A DNA stretch of 45,408 bases, taken from Woeseiaceae bacterium (lineage in GTDB: Bacteria; Pseudomonadota; Gammaproteobacteria; Steroidobacterales; Woeseiaceae). The notes beneath the pieces are model-generated. The model was not told the DNA's origin, searched no databases, and worked only from the letters and a program-made list of their open reading frames with translations. Both the position numbers and the translations under genes were made by a program. Numbering within the stretch: position 1 is the stretch's first letter; the number at the start of each line of letters is the position of its first letter. Location of the stretch: contig JABDNG010000009.1 in NCBI GenBank assembly GCA_013001045.1, forward strand, positions 1 to 45,408, read 5' to 3'. This document shows positions 1-8,362 of the stretch, piece after piece.

Positions 1-1
1 C

Positions 2-586
2 GTACCTGTACCCGGCCGCGATATTTTTGTTCAAGCCTGGTACCAGGGCGGCATTTCCGTGATCGATTTCACCGACTCGGCCAGGCCGGTCGAGATTGCC
101 TATTTCGACCGCGGGCCCATCGATGCCAAGGACCTGGTCACCGGTGGGTTCTGGTCATCCTATTGGTACAACGGACGAATCTATGGCACCGAGATCGTAC
201 GCGGGCTGGACATATTCGCCTTGGTGCCTAGCGAACACCTCTCCGCAAACGAGATTGCCGCCGCAACTCTGGCGGATCAGGGAGGCGTGTTCAATCCGCA
301 GCAGCAGTTCAGTGTTGACTGGCCCGCCGTGCCCGTTGTTGCCCGCGCGTATCTCGACCAGCTGCAGCGTGACAAGGCGCTATCGGCGATGTTTGTCGCT
401 GACTTGACCGAGGCGCTGGACCGCTCCGAGTTGCCGTTGCAAAACGGTGCGCGCGATAAAGCGCTGGCCGCCAAACTGAAGTCGCTGGCAAAAACACTGA
501 AAACGGGTGGTGGAGACGCAATCACGACGAAACGCCGGTCAGCATTGGCGGAGACCTTGAACGGAATTGCGAGCGGGCTGCGTTAA
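2..586 (+). CDS. LVIVD-repeat-type protein, C-terminal part (5' truncated)
   Basis: The reading frame is open to the left edge of the window, so only the last ~194 residues are present. The visible start resembles the end of a beta-propeller of the LVIVD type: an 'ISVIDFTDSARPVEIAYFD' strand followed by a 'WSSYWYNGRIYGTEIVRGLDIF' segment, which is characteristic of bacterial LVIVD proteins. It is followed by a 'LSANEIAAA' helix and an Ala/Lys-rich helical tail (about residues 115-194) typical of the C-terminal region of these proteins. The family is usually exported and of unknown function, but no signal peptide can be judged here because the N-terminus is missing. The family assignment comes from pattern recognition. 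Confidence 0.7.
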   Translation, partial: VPVPGRDIFVQAWYQGGISVIDFTDSARPVEIAYFDRGPIDAKDLVTGGFWSSYWYNGRIYGTEIVRGLDIFALVPSEHLSANEIAAATLADQGGVFNPQQQFSVDWPAVPVVARAYLDQLQRDKALSAMFVADLTEALDRSELPLQNGARDKALAAKLKSLAKTLKTGGGDAITTKRRSALAETLNGIASGLR

Positions 587-656
587 AGGACTCGGATAAG
601 GATCGCCAGGCACGCAAGAGACGAGATCTCTTGGCAAGAAGATTCGTGCGCGGCGA

Positions 657-953
657 CTACCCCCCAGCGATTGCGCCGATGATCAGGAACGGTGCGGCGC
701 CAGTGGCAATAGCCTCTGGCAGTCGCGCGTCCGGTGAATCGTGCGTTACATCTTCTTCAACCGCGAAAAATCTGACACGAGGACGACGCGCTCGAGTTTC
801 ATGGTCGCGAATAGTGCCACGTAGCATCGGGTAGCGTGCCTCGAGTGCGTCCAGTATTGTGTTTGTCGTAACCAGCCCGCCGATGTCGAGTTGAACTTCT
901 CCGTCGACCTTAGACAGTGTGCGTAAGTGCAAAGGGAGTACGACACGAATCAT
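657..953 (-). CDS. MoaD/ThiS-like ubiquitin-fold protein
   Basis: A 98-residue protein that starts with the beta-grasp-like strand [16 protein letters not shown] and ends exactly in Ala-Gly-Gly. The terminal Gly-Gly is the hallmark of MoaD, ThiS, SAMP and ubiquitin-like proteins, which are adenylated and then thiocarboxylated or conjugated by an E1-like enzyme. Its ATG overlaps the TGA of the upstream BNR-repeat gene (ATGA at 950-953), so the two are translationally coupled. A ThiF/MoeB-type E1 lies one gene further upstream on the same strand. No moaE, moaC, thiG or other molybdopterin or thiamine gene is near, so its acceptor is unknown. It could act as a sulfur carrier or as a protein modifier. 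Confidence 0.75.
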   Translation of the reverse strand: MIRVVLPLHLRTLSKVDGEVQLDIGGLVTTNTILDALEARYPMLRGTIRDHETRARRPRVRFFAVEEDVTHDSPDARLPEAIATGAAPFLIIGAIAGG

Positions 954-2134
954 GACAGCGTCTGCACTTCTACAGACAGAACCGCCGGCAGGTCACGCAC
1001 GATTGGCGCCCAACTATCGCCTTCGTTAGCGGATGCGTACACCTGTCCGCCTGTAGTGCCGAAGTAGATGCCACACGGATCCGCCGTGTCGACCGCCATC
1101 GCGTCGCGCAACACGTTAACGTAGCAATGCTCCTGCGGCAGGCCTTCTGTCAGTGCTTCCCACTCGTTGCCACCGTTTCGGCTGCGATAAACGCGCAGCT
1201 TCGCATCGGGTGGATAGTGCAACGAGTCGCTCTCGATTGGCACGACGTAAATGGTCTCTGGTTCATGCGCGTGCACTGCAACCGGGAAGCCAAAATCACT
1301 TGGCAGGTTGCCACTCACTTCATGCCACGTCTCGCCGGCGTCGTCACTGCGCATGACATCCCAATGCTTTTGCATGAACAGGACGTGTGGCCGTGTCGGA
1401 TGAATCGCGATGCGATGCACGCAGTGACCAACCTCGGCTGTCGGCTCCGGAATATATTCGGACACGAGGCCACAGTTTATCGGCTTCCAGGTAAAACCGC
1501 CGTCATCGGTCCGAAACGCACCCGCTGCCGAAATTGCGACGAACATGCGGTCTTCGTTTTCCGGATCCATAACGATGGTATGCAGGCATAGTCCGCCAGC
1601 GCCCGGTTGCCAGCTGGGCCCGGATACATGACCGCGCAAACCGGCGAGTTCATGCCAGGTAACGCCGCCGTCCGTACTGCGAAACAGCGCCGCGTCCTCG
1701 ACACCGGCATACACGGTGTCTGGATCAGAGAGTGATGGCTCGAGGTGCCAGACGCGCTCGAATTCCCACGGATGTTGTGTCCCGTCGTACCACTGGTGTG
1801 TGGTCAGCGGCTTACCCGTGTCGTCGGACGTGTCGTAAACGAACTTGTTGCTCTCGCCTTGCGGCATGCCGGCGTTGTCGGAAGGTACGCTCGCGTCGCT
1901 GCCCGGCTGGATCCAGTTTTTGCCGCCGTCGTCGGAACGCTGAATGATCTGCCCGAACCAACTCGATGTTTGCGATGCAAAAATGCGATCCGGGTTCACT
2001 GGCGAACCCGCGACATGATAGATTTCCCAGCCGGCAAAGTGCGGGCCCTCGACGGACCATTTTCGGCGCTTCGCGTCTGATGTGAGTATGAAAGCACCTT
2101 TTCGGGTACCAACCAATACGCGGATCGCTGTCAT
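950..2134 (-). CDS. BNR/Asp-box (sialidase/sortilin-type) beta-propeller protein
   Basis: A 394-residue protein with repeated Asp-box motifs of the S-x-D-x-G-x-T-W type ([45 protein letters not shown]), separated by 'hP..Pd.hya' strands. This indicates a six- or seven-bladed beta-propeller. There is no signal peptide ([15 protein letters not shown]), so a cytosolic location is expected, unlike true sialidases. The catalytic Arg triad of sialidases is not evident, so 'sialidase' would be an over-annotation. A GGAGA ribosome-binding site sits six bases before the ATG. The gene overlaps the MoaD-like gene by 4 bases and lies 81 bases after the E1-like gene. This arrangement suggests a scaffold or partner in the same process, which is inference. 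Confidence 0.8.
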   Translation of the reverse strand: MTAIRVLVGTRKGAFILTSDAKRRKWSVEGPHFAGWEIYHVAGSPVNPDRIFASQTSSWFGQIIQRSDDGGKNWIQPGSDASVPSDNAGMPQGESNKFVYDTSDDTGKPLTTHQWYDGTQHPWEFERVWHLEPSLSDPDTVYAGVEDAALFRSTDGGVTWHELAGLRGHVSGPSWQPGAGGLCLHTIVMDPENEDRMFVAISAAGAFRTDDGGFTWKPINCGLVSEYIPEPTAEVGHCVHRIAIHPTRPHVLFMQKHWDVMRSDDAGETWHEVSGNLPSDFGFPVAVHAHEPETIYVVPIESDSLHYPPDAKLRVYRSRNGGNEWEALTEGLPQEHCYVNVLRDAMAVDTADPCGIYFGTTGGQVYASANEGDSWAPIVRDLPAVLSVEVQTLS

Positions 2135-2215
2135 GGCGTTTCTCCGTATACCTAGTGCTTACAGTATAGTTGTCAGGACACAAAAAGCGGCGAAGTTTCG
2201 ACGATGAGCAATAAT

Positions 2216-3304
2216 TCAACTTCCTATGTATTTCGAGTACACGCCTCTTGCGACGCTCATGTCGCTGGTTCCTTTGATAATCGCGCGCCCGTCCTCGAAC
2301 ACTGTCAACTCGTAGTCCTTGCCATCTTCATTAATGTTGGCGCGCAACATGAATTCGTTGGTTGTAACGGGACCGTGTTCCTGTAGACGTGCAGCTATTG
2401 CCTCAAAGTCAATGTGGTCCACTTGTTGTCTATGCACAAGCTGCACGGCATTGCGACCGCAGAGCGAGGTGCTGCTGGAGCCAGCTTTGCCCTCGAGATA
2501 ATCGAACTGATTTCGCTTGCAGCACGGGCAATCGCCATCGTCCCTCGCGTGTGCAACCTTTAATTGCATGAACGAATTTGTCCACAAGTCGATGTTCAAC
2601 AGTGTCGGATTGACGCGCCCAATGTTACCCGTCAATATTTTCAATGCCTCGTTGACCTGGAAATTCGCGATCATCGCCACGACGGGTCCGATGACACCGG
2701 CGGTATCGCAGGTCGCGCTTGCCCCCGGTGGCGGGGCTTGCTCGAACAGGCAGCGCAGGCACGGAGTGGCCTTGCTGTCGTCGGCATTCGGGCGAATCGC
2801 ATAGGCCATGCCGACTGTGCCAACGGCGCCACCGTACATATAGGGCGTGCCTTTCTTGACAGCGAGATCGTTTACGAGATATCGGGTTTCGAAATTGTCG
2901 AGTCCGTCGATGAAGATATCCACGCCGTCAGCGAGAGGCTCGATGTTCCGATAGTTGATGTCATCGACGACGGCGGTGACTTTGACCTGGGAGTTGATTC
3001 GCGCAAGTTTGCGTTTTGCGGCCACCGCTTTTGGAATCCCATCCGCAACGTCCTGCTCGTCAAACAGGACCTGGCGCTGCAGATTCGTCATTTCGATGAA
3101 GTCACGATCGACAATCCTGAGATGCCCGACACCAGCCCGCGCAAGCATGTTCGCGGCCACACAGCCCAGCGCTCCACAGCCAAGCAACAGCGCCGTGGAG
3201 TCGAGCAACTTGCGCTGCCCGCGTTCGCCAAAGCCCGGTAACAACATCTGTCGGTGGTACCGGGTGAGATCGGGGTTCATTGTTGATTCGCGCTGATTCG
3301 ACAT
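2216..3304 (-). CDS. ThiF/MoeB/HesA-family E1-like adenylyltransferase
   Basis: A 362-residue protein with the standard bacterial E1 layout. It has an N-terminal 'RYHRQMLLPGFGERGQ' segment, a Rossmann nucleotide loop (GCGALGC) and the DRDFIEMTNLQRQ stretch containing the adenylation Asp and Arg. It also has 'DGLDNFETRYLVND', two Cys-x2-Cys zinc pairs (CLRC and CPCC), and the catalytic-Cys motif CDTAGVIGPV. The last ~100 residues form an extra domain not found in MoeB (353-357 region rhodanese is absent). In MoeB and ThiF this enzyme activates the C-terminal Gly-Gly of MoaD or ThiS. A candidate partner with such a terminus is two genes downstream. A second ATG lies at 3280. Neither has a strong Shine-Dalgarno sequence, though AGGG precedes the first. 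Confidence 0.85.
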   Translation of the reverse strand: MSNQRESTMNPDLTRYHRQMLLPGFGERGQRKLLDSTALLLGCGALGCVAANMLARAGVGHLRIVDRDFIEMTNLQRQVLFDEQDVADGIPKAVAAKRKLARINSQVKVTAVVDDINYRNIEPLADGVDIFIDGLDNFETRYLVNDLAVKKGTPYMYGGAVGTVGMAYAIRPNADDSKATPCLRCLFEQAPPPGASATCDTAGVIGPVVAMIANFQVNEALKILTGNIGRVNPTLLNIDLWTNSFMQLKVAHARDDGDCPCCKRNQFDYLEGKAGSSSTSLCGRNAVQLVHRQQVDHIDFEAIAARLQEHGPVTTNEFMLRANINEDGKDYELTVFEDGRAIIKGTSDMSVARGVYSKYIGS

Positions 3305-3369
3305 GACCCTAGCATGCCACCATTTCTGCTCGAATTAAGCCGAAAATGGTGTCGAATGGAGGGCCGGGG

Positions 3370-5319
3370 TCACGCCTCGCGACTGAGCACTGCGGTCGCC
3401 GGGTCTGCTTTGAGCGACGGGGCCGTCATTTCGACAAGATCTACGTCAACCTCATCGGGAAGCGGAATAACGCTCAGAAACCGCTCACCCTCGGACACGA
3501 CAAATCGTTGTTGTCTTAATGATTCGATGAAAGTCGAAACTTCGGCAGCCGTCCATCCTTCCTCTTCTCCCAATTTCACGAGCGCTTTTCGTGGCCGTAT
3601 CTTGTCGAGATACCGGAGCAGGCGATTCTCCGGGGCGCTGAATTTTGCGATGTTGCGACCGACGTTAAATCGGGTGTCGACAACGAGCGCTCCGCCGTCG
3701 TTGAGTTGCATGTAGGCAATCGTACCGGGGTCGCTGCTGTCGGCCCACATCTGATCGAAGCCGATCAGGTCGTCGAGTTCCTTCGATACATCGGGTGGTT
3801 TCGCATAATCGAAATCAAAGGCGTAGCAAATTTCCGCGAGCTCCTCGTTGGGCAGATCGTAGACATATTCGTAGGCGAGCTGTGGGCGAACATTCATAAA
3901 GCCGAGAGCAAGGGCCTGGTCGTAATTGGGACTGAAGCGTTGCATGATAATTTTGTCGACGCATTGTGGACGATCCAGGTGGGTGATGCTCTTCATGATT
4001 TCCAAATTCGTGACGAAATCGTCTTTGGTTTCTCCGGGAAAGCCATACAGCAGATTCCAGGTCGCTTCGATGTCATATTGCCGGCACCATTTCAGGCATT
4101 GCACGTTCTGTAAGCCTCTGACGCCCTTGCGCATTTCCTTCAGGACCTTATCGGAAAAATTTTCGATCCCCGGTTGTACGCTGTAGGTGCCTGCGTCACT
4201 GAGTGCTTTTAGCTTGTCCTTGGAGACGTTGGACTTGATTTCGAAAAACAGGGAGACGCCCAGATCTTCGTCGCGAACCTGTTTCAGGAAACCATCGAAC
4301 TTCTGCATATCGAGAATGTTGTCGGCATAGTGCACGGTTGTAGATGGGTACTTTGTGCAAAACTGCCGTAGTTCCTCGAGACACCGATCGTCGGACTTTT
4401 TCCGATAGACCATCCCGTACGAATTGAGACCGCAAAACGTACAGTGGTGCTTCTGTCCCCACCAGCAACCTCGTGATTGTTCCAGAAAGACCGTGGGTTG
4501 GATGTCGCTACGGTACGAAACCCCGTCGAGCGCTTCGAAGTAACTGGTGTAGTCGGGGAGCGGCAGGCTGTCCAGGTCCGAGAACGGCAGGGCATCACCA
4601 CCGCTCTGGATTGCGTCTTCATCATTGCGCCAAAGCAAACCCCGGATGTGCGCGGGCGATAAACCGTTATCAAGGGCACCAATCAGTTCCGGCACGACAT
4701 TTTCCGCCTCACCGGTAACAAGGAAATCGATCTGTGAGTAATTTCTGAACAGCGCGCCGCCCATGTCCCCCTGGCAGTTTGCGCCACCGAACAGAACGAT
4801 GCTGCCGGGGATTTCTGCCTTGATGCGTTCAGCGAGCATTAGCGACGCGATGTTTTGACCGAACATCGACGTGAAGCCGAAGATCTTGCAGTCACGTCTT
4901 TTTATCTCCCGCATACAGGCGTCAAGGAACGCAGGAATGATATTCCGCGCCTCCTTCCAGAGCGGCGTCGCTTTTCGGTTTTCCTGGCTTTCGCCAAACA
5001 GGTCCCAGAATGCGTCATCGTCCTTGTGATGCTCTTCGGCGCAGGAAGAGAAGATGTAATCGTCTACCAGGTCGCGCGAATAGTATTCCTGCGTTAGAAA
5101 CTGGCGAGTTCTACCGACGAGGCCATCGTCAAAGCGGGATAACTGGTTTTCGGGCAGTGATTCGAAATGCTCGTAAAGCAGCTGACTGAAGTCGAGGTTT
5201 GCATAATAGGTTGATGCCTCGACGCCACGCTGTTTCAGAATCGAGGACAGCAGGGCGAGGCCAAGTGAGGGGATACACACAGATGACCAGGGCATATTGA
5301 TAAACAGGATTTTCGACAT
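3370..5319 (-). CDS. B12-binding radical SAM enzyme, RiPP-maturation (C-methyltransferase) type
   Basis: A 649-residue enzyme with a cobalamin-binding-like Rossmann domain (about residues 1-190, MSKILFINMPWSS) and a radical SAM domain (about 275-480). The cluster motif is RGCWWGQKHHCTFCG, with Cys at 285, 293 and 296 (C-x7-C-x2-C). This spacing and the 'GCWWG..HHCTFCGLN' wording match the family named 'RiPP maturation radical SAM protein 1'. The family is thought to methylate or otherwise modify carbons of ribosomal peptides. The C-terminal ~150 residues have a winged-helix look and may bind a leader peptide (inference). I chose the ATG at 5319 because the frame upstream of it lacks family-like sequence. 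The gene is divergent from the diiron-oxidase gene at 5481, with 161 bases between them. Confidence 0.88.
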   Translation of the reverse strand: MSKILFINMPWSSVCIPSLGLALLSSILKQRGVEASTYYANLDFSQLLYEHFESLPENQLSRFDDGLVGRTRQFLTQEYYSRDLVDDYIFSSCAEEHHKDDDAFWDLFGESQENRKATPLWKEARNIIPAFLDACMREIKRRDCKIFGFTSMFGQNIASLMLAERIKAEIPGSIVLFGGANCQGDMGGALFRNYSQIDFLVTGEAENVVPELIGALDNGLSPAHIRGLLWRNDEDAIQSGGDALPFSDLDSLPLPDYTSYFEALDGVSYRSDIQPTVFLEQSRGCWWGQKHHCTFCGLNSYGMVYRKKSDDRCLEELRQFCTKYPSTTVHYADNILDMQKFDGFLKQVRDEDLGVSLFFEIKSNVSKDKLKALSDAGTYSVQPGIENFSDKVLKEMRKGVRGLQNVQCLKWCRQYDIEATWNLLYGFPGETKDDFVTNLEIMKSITHLDRPQCVDKIIMQRFSPNYDQALALGFMNVRPQLAYEYVYDLPNEELAEICYAFDFDYAKPPDVSKELDDLIGFDQMWADSSDPGTIAYMQLNDGGALVVDTRFNVGRNIAKFSAPENRLLRYLDKIRPRKALVKLGEEEGWTAAEVSTFIESLRQQRFVVSEGERFLSVIPLPDEVDVDLVEMTAPSLKADPATAVLSREA

Positions 5320-5480
5320 TGTTCTCGATTTTTTTGTTGTCGTTATCGATGTTTCAGCAGAGACCGTAGATAGGAACCGGGCTGAAGTCAATTGCAGTCG
5401 CCGCGAGGACTCGACAGTCGTAAATCCTTGACAACTGAACTATTATTCTCTGCCCGATACTTGTTTTGAAAAAGGCGGCG
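5320..5480. promoter_or_regulatory. Divergent intergenic region between radical SAM and diiron-oxidase genes
   Basis: This gap must hold the promoters for both divergent genes. A perfect TTGACA lies on the plus strand at 5428-5433 and a TATTAT at 5441-5446. They are only seven bases apart and so do not make a standard sigma-70 pair. No other convincing pair was found. Shared control of the two genes is inferred from the divergent layout alone. Confidence 0.35.
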
Positions 5481-6161
5481 ATGAGCCAGTCTAACAGCGA
5501 AGTTCTTCGATCAAAGATTCAGCTGGCGGAGCCACGGTTGCAGGCTGTGACGGCCAGGTTCTGGAATCACCCGCGCATCGAGGAGCTTTTCGAGAAGCAT
5601 CTCACTCGCTTGTACTTTACGATTCAGGCCAGCAAGCCGCTTCTGGAAAGCGCTCTGCAACGATCCCAGGAGCTTGCCAGTCAGTGCCCTGTTGCGGAGC
5701 GACTGGTGCCGTACTTGTCCGAGCACATTGTCGAAGAAGAAGGCCACGACGAATGGGTTCTGGATGATCTCGAGGTATTCGGATTGGACAGGGGGTCGGT
5801 CAAGGCAAAGATCCCGCCTGTCGATGCAGCGACCTTAACCGGCAGCCAATACTATTATATTAGCCACGCCCATCCAGTTGCCGTGACCGCTTATCAGGCG
5901 GTAGTGGAAGGGAGCCCGCCACGAACGGAGTTTCTCGACAGCGTCGTTGCACGAACGTCGATACCCAAGAAGGCGCTGGGATCTTTCTACAAACACGCCG
6001 TCATCGACAAGCATCACGGTAAGGCGCTCTGGGAGATGCTGGACAGCCTGCCGTTGGAGCCGTGGCATTCGACCTTGCTCGGCATGAACGCAATGCTCAT
6101 TACCGATCAAATCGCGGGTTTCCTGGAAACCGTTTTGGCGACCGTAGCTGAACCGAACTGA
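5481..6161 (+). CDS. Haem-oxygenase-like diiron oxidase (iron-containing redox enzyme family)
   Basis: A 226-residue all-helical protein resembling the haem-oxygenase-like / TENA / CADD / UndA group. Candidate metal ligands form two groups: the helix HIVEEEGHDEW (Glu85, Glu86, His89, Asp90) and the helix HAVIDKHHGKALW (His172, Asp176, His179). The second group matches the H-x3-D-x2-H pattern common in diiron members. These enzymes use O2 and iron to oxidise small molecules or peptides, for example N-oxygenation, C-C cleavage or desaturation. The start is ATG 5481, preceded by AAGG; a TTG five codons upstream is less likely. Its TGA directly abuts the ATG of the TIR gene. It is divergent from the RiPP-type radical SAM gene, so the substrate may be the same peptide (inference). 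Confidence 0.75.
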   Translation: MSQSNSEVLRSKIQLAEPRLQAVTARFWNHPRIEELFEKHLTRLYFTIQASKPLLESALQRSQELASQCPVAERLVPYLSEHIVEEEGHDEWVLDDLEVFGLDRGSVKAKIPPVDAATLTGSQYYYISHAHPVAVTAYQAVVEGSPPRTEFLDSVVARTSIPKKALGSFYKHAVIDKHHGKALWEMLDSLPLEPWHSTLLGMNAMLITDQIAGFLETVLATVAEPN

Positions 6162-8060
6162 ATGAGCGAGCACCCGAATAGTCCTGTTGGCGCTTACGAC
6201 GGCGATGAATCGTACATCTTCGTTTGCTACTCGCACCGCGACACGGCGGCTGTGTACTCCGAGATTCGGCGCCTGCAGGACATGGATGTCAACGTCTGGT
6301 ATGACGAGGGCATCGATGCCGGCCTAGAATGGACCGATAGACTGGCCGACGCCATCAGTGGTTGTTCGACTTTCCTGTATTTCGTGTCTCCCGCTTCGGT
6401 AGCGTCCGAACATTGCCGCCGAGAGGTGAGTTTTGCCAATCACGTAGACGTCGCCGTAACCGCGGTGCATCTTTCGCCGACCGAGTTGCCTGGTGGCCTG
6501 CAATTATCGCTTGGCAATCGCCAGGGCATCATGAAGCATGAGCTAACGGCCGACGCGTACAGAAAAAAGCTGGCAAAGGCACTGAAAATATCATTCTCGG
6601 ACGCGGAGGAGAGTAACAGGGGCGAGAGTACGCGCGAACCCGTAACGACAAGCGATAGCCGGCAGTCCATCCTCGTGCTGCCCTTTGTCAGCCGCTCGCG
6701 GAAAGATGATGCCGATTTCATCTGTGAAGGGATCGCCGACGAAATAACCATCGCGCTGTCCTCGATCGATGTACTGCGCGTGATTTCCGGAGCAGCGGTA
6801 CGGCAGCTCGATATCAGGAACACCAGTTTGCGCGATCTCGGCAGCATGTTGAATGTTCATTACGTCCTCGAGGGCAGCGTACAGATGGCTGGCGAGAAAA
6901 TGCGCATCACCGCGCGACTGCCGAATATTGAGACCGGCGAAGTGTTGTGGGCCAGTAAGTGGGACGGGTCAACCGAAGACATTTTCGACGTGCAGGACAG
7001 CATTGCGCTGGGTGTTCTTGACGCACTGAAGATTCAGTTGAGTGCGACACAAAGCGAACAGCTGACAGAACGCCCGATCGCAGATCTGCAAGCCTATGAG
7101 TATTTCTTGCGCGCCCGCCAGTCCGTTCACGAATGGACTGAAGGCGCACTCAAACAGGCCCTTGAGTATTTGCAAAGCGGTGAGGACATCATCGGTGAGA
7201 ATACGTACATAATCTCGGCGCGGGGCTACATCTACTGGCAGTTTCATAATCTCGGCATTGACCCGGACCCGCGTCATCTCGAAAAGGCGCAGGAGTGTAT
7301 CGATCAGTTGTTCGCGCTGGATCAAGATTCCCCCGAAGGACATCGATTATCGGGTCTCGTCAAAATAATGCAGCAAGGCGAGATTCGCTCAGTGATCAAT
7401 CACCTGAAAATTGCGCTGGAGGCGAGGCCCAACGACACTGACGCCCTGTTCTGGCTGGCACAGGTTTACGGGGTGGTTGGTCGTGTATCTTCCGGCCTGG
7501 CGCTGGCGCAGCGCTTGTTGAAACTGGACCCGATTACGCCGTCGTATAAGGGATTACCAGCGGTGCTTTACATGATGGACGGAAACAGTAAACGGGCTGC
7601 CGTCGAGTTCGGGCAGTGCCATAAGAGTGATCCTGAAAATACTGTTATTACGCTGCTGTACGGACAGGCACTCGTGATGGACGGGCAGCGCGACGAGGCG
7701 ATTCGGGTATTTAGCGAGCTTGGGCAGCAGTCTGCCGAACTCTTTTTCGCCAACCTCGCGAGGCTCTACATCTGTTGTCTCAACGCTGACGAGAATGGCG
7801 CGGCGGAAGAAGCCACGGCCAGTTTGCTGGAGGCGTCGAGATCGGACCCACAATGGTCCTGGCTCGTTGCTCAATGTTACGCGCTACTCGGAAAACACGA
7901 CGAAGCCGTGGACTGGGTAGCGAATGCCGTTAGCCACGGTTTCTGGAATTATCCCTTACTCGTCGAGCGTGACGCGGTATTAGGGCCCATTCGGCAGCAC
8001 GAGGGTTTTCAGTCCGTCAAAGCCGACTTGCATGACAAATGGACCCACCTTGAGGCCTAG
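6162..8060 (+). CDS. TIR domain - TolB_N/FlgO-like domain - TPR protein
   Basis: A 632-residue protein. Residues ~15-140 form a TIR domain (YIFVCYSHRD, WYDEGIDAG, then SEHCRREVSFA with Cys85-x2-Glu88, the position of the NADase Glu in catalytic TIRs). Residues ~168-300 are the TolB N-terminal/FlgO-like module (ILVLPFVSRS, ICEGIADEIT, YVLEGSVQ, GEVLWASKWD) that often follows adenylate-cyclase, CadC-type or TIR domains. The remainder is TPR-like helical repeats. There is no transmembrane segment or signal peptide. It begins immediately after the stop of the diiron-oxidase gene, so the two are one transcript. Its role there may be sensing or scaffolding. An NAD-cleaving defence function is possible but not shown. 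The stop overlaps the stop of the convergent small-peptide gene by two bases. Confidence 0.85.
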   Translation: MSEHPNSPVGAYDGDESYIFVCYSHRDTAAVYSEIRRLQDMDVNVWYDEGIDAGLEWTDRLADAISGCSTFLYFVSPASVASEHCRREVSFANHVDVAVTAVHLSPTELPGGLQLSLGNRQGIMKHELTADAYRKKLAKALKISFSDAEESNRGESTREPVTTSDSRQSILVLPFVSRSRKDDADFICEGIADEITIALSSIDVLRVISGAAVRQLDIRNTSLRDLGSMLNVHYVLEGSVQMAGEKMRITARLPNIETGEVLWASKWDGSTEDIFDVQDSIALGVLDALKIQLSATQSEQLTERPIADLQAYEYFLRARQSVHEWTEGALKQALEYLQSGEDIIGENTYIISARGYIYWQFHNLGIDPDPRHLEKAQECIDQLFALDQDSPEGHRLSGLVKIMQQGEIRSVINHLKIALEARPNDTDALFWLAQVYGVVGRVSSGLALAQRLLKLDPITPSYKGLPAVLYMMDGNSKRAAVEFGQCHKSDPENTVITLLYGQALVMDGQRDEAIRVFSELGQQSAELFFANLARLYICCLNADENGAAEEATASLLEASRSDPQWSWLVAQCYALLGKHDEAVDWVANAVSHGFWNYPLLVERDAVLGPIRQHEGFQSVKADLHDKWTHLEA

Positions 8061-8245
8061 AACATATTGGGTATGTCGTGTTTCTTGTCGTCCGGCACGG
8101 CATCTTTGACTTTCTTAAGGAGACCAACCAGCTGAGCGTGTTCTTCGTCGCTCAAGGAATTGATGGCATCGCGATGATGATCGGCCAGCTTTCCTACGAC
8201 GAGACCCTCGTCAGCCAGTTTTTCATGATTTGACTTGTCGCCCAT
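8057..8245 (-). CDS. Small charged 62-residue protein, candidate RiPP precursor
   Basis: A real gene by its signals: AAGGAG lies seven bases before the ATG, and a good sigma-70 promoter (TTGACA, 16 bases, TAGAAT) lies just upstream. The product is Cys-free and rich in Lys, Asp, Glu and His. A predicted helical N-terminal two-thirds (EKLADEGLVVGKLADHH, then INSLSDEEHAQLVGLLKKVK) is followed by a short C-terminal segment VPDDKKHDIPNMF. The 'LSDEEhxxL' stretch resembles leader peptides of ribosomal peptide natural products. It sits between a RiPP-type radical SAM/diiron-oxidase pair and a peptidase gene. I do not recognise the family. The precursor role is inference from size, context and leader-like helix. 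An ordinary small regulatory or stress protein remains possible. Confidence 0.65.
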   Translation of the reverse strand: MGDKSNHEKLADEGLVVGKLADHHRDAINSLSDEEHAQLVGLLKKVKDAVPDDKKHDIPNMF

Positions 8246-8278
8246 TTTTATTCTCCTTGTTTTTTTTGAGTCACTGGG

Positions 8279-8306
8279 ATTCTAGACATGAATCGACTGA
8301 TGTCAA
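8279..8306 (-). promoter_or_regulatory. Sigma-70-type promoter for the 62-residue protein
   Basis: Read on the minus strand, a perfect TTGACA (8306-8301) is followed after 16 bases by TAGAAT (8284-8279, five of six matches to TATAAT). The predicted transcript starts near 8272, leaving about 27 bases of leader that contain the AAGGAG ribosome-binding site. Confidence 0.6.
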
Positions 8307-8312
8307 TGTAAT
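8283..8312 (+). promoter_or_regulatory. Candidate promoter for the S53 peptidase, interleaved with the opposing promoter
   Basis: On the plus strand TAGACA (8283-8288) and TGTAAT (8307-8312) are 18 bases apart, each matching five of six consensus bases. It occupies the same DNA as the minus-strand promoter of the 62-residue gene, so polymerase binding at one would block the other. Confidence 0.4.
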
Positions 8313-8362
8313 ATGCAGGACGCAACTTATTCAGGCCGCGCCTTAGACAGAGTACAAACAAC

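Noticed and set aside
950..2134. Annotation as a true sialidase
   Set aside because: Only the Asp-box propeller repeats are visible; the sialidase catalytic residues and a signal peptide are not, so only a propeller is claimed.
2564..3241. 225-codon plus-strand frame opposite the E1-like gene
   Set aside because: The minus-strand gene has intact family motifs over the entire interval; the plus-strand translation has none.
5428..5446. TTGACA followed by TATTAT as a promoter for the diiron-oxidase gene
   Set aside because: Only seven bases separate the two boxes, far from the usual 16-18, so it was not called as a promoter.
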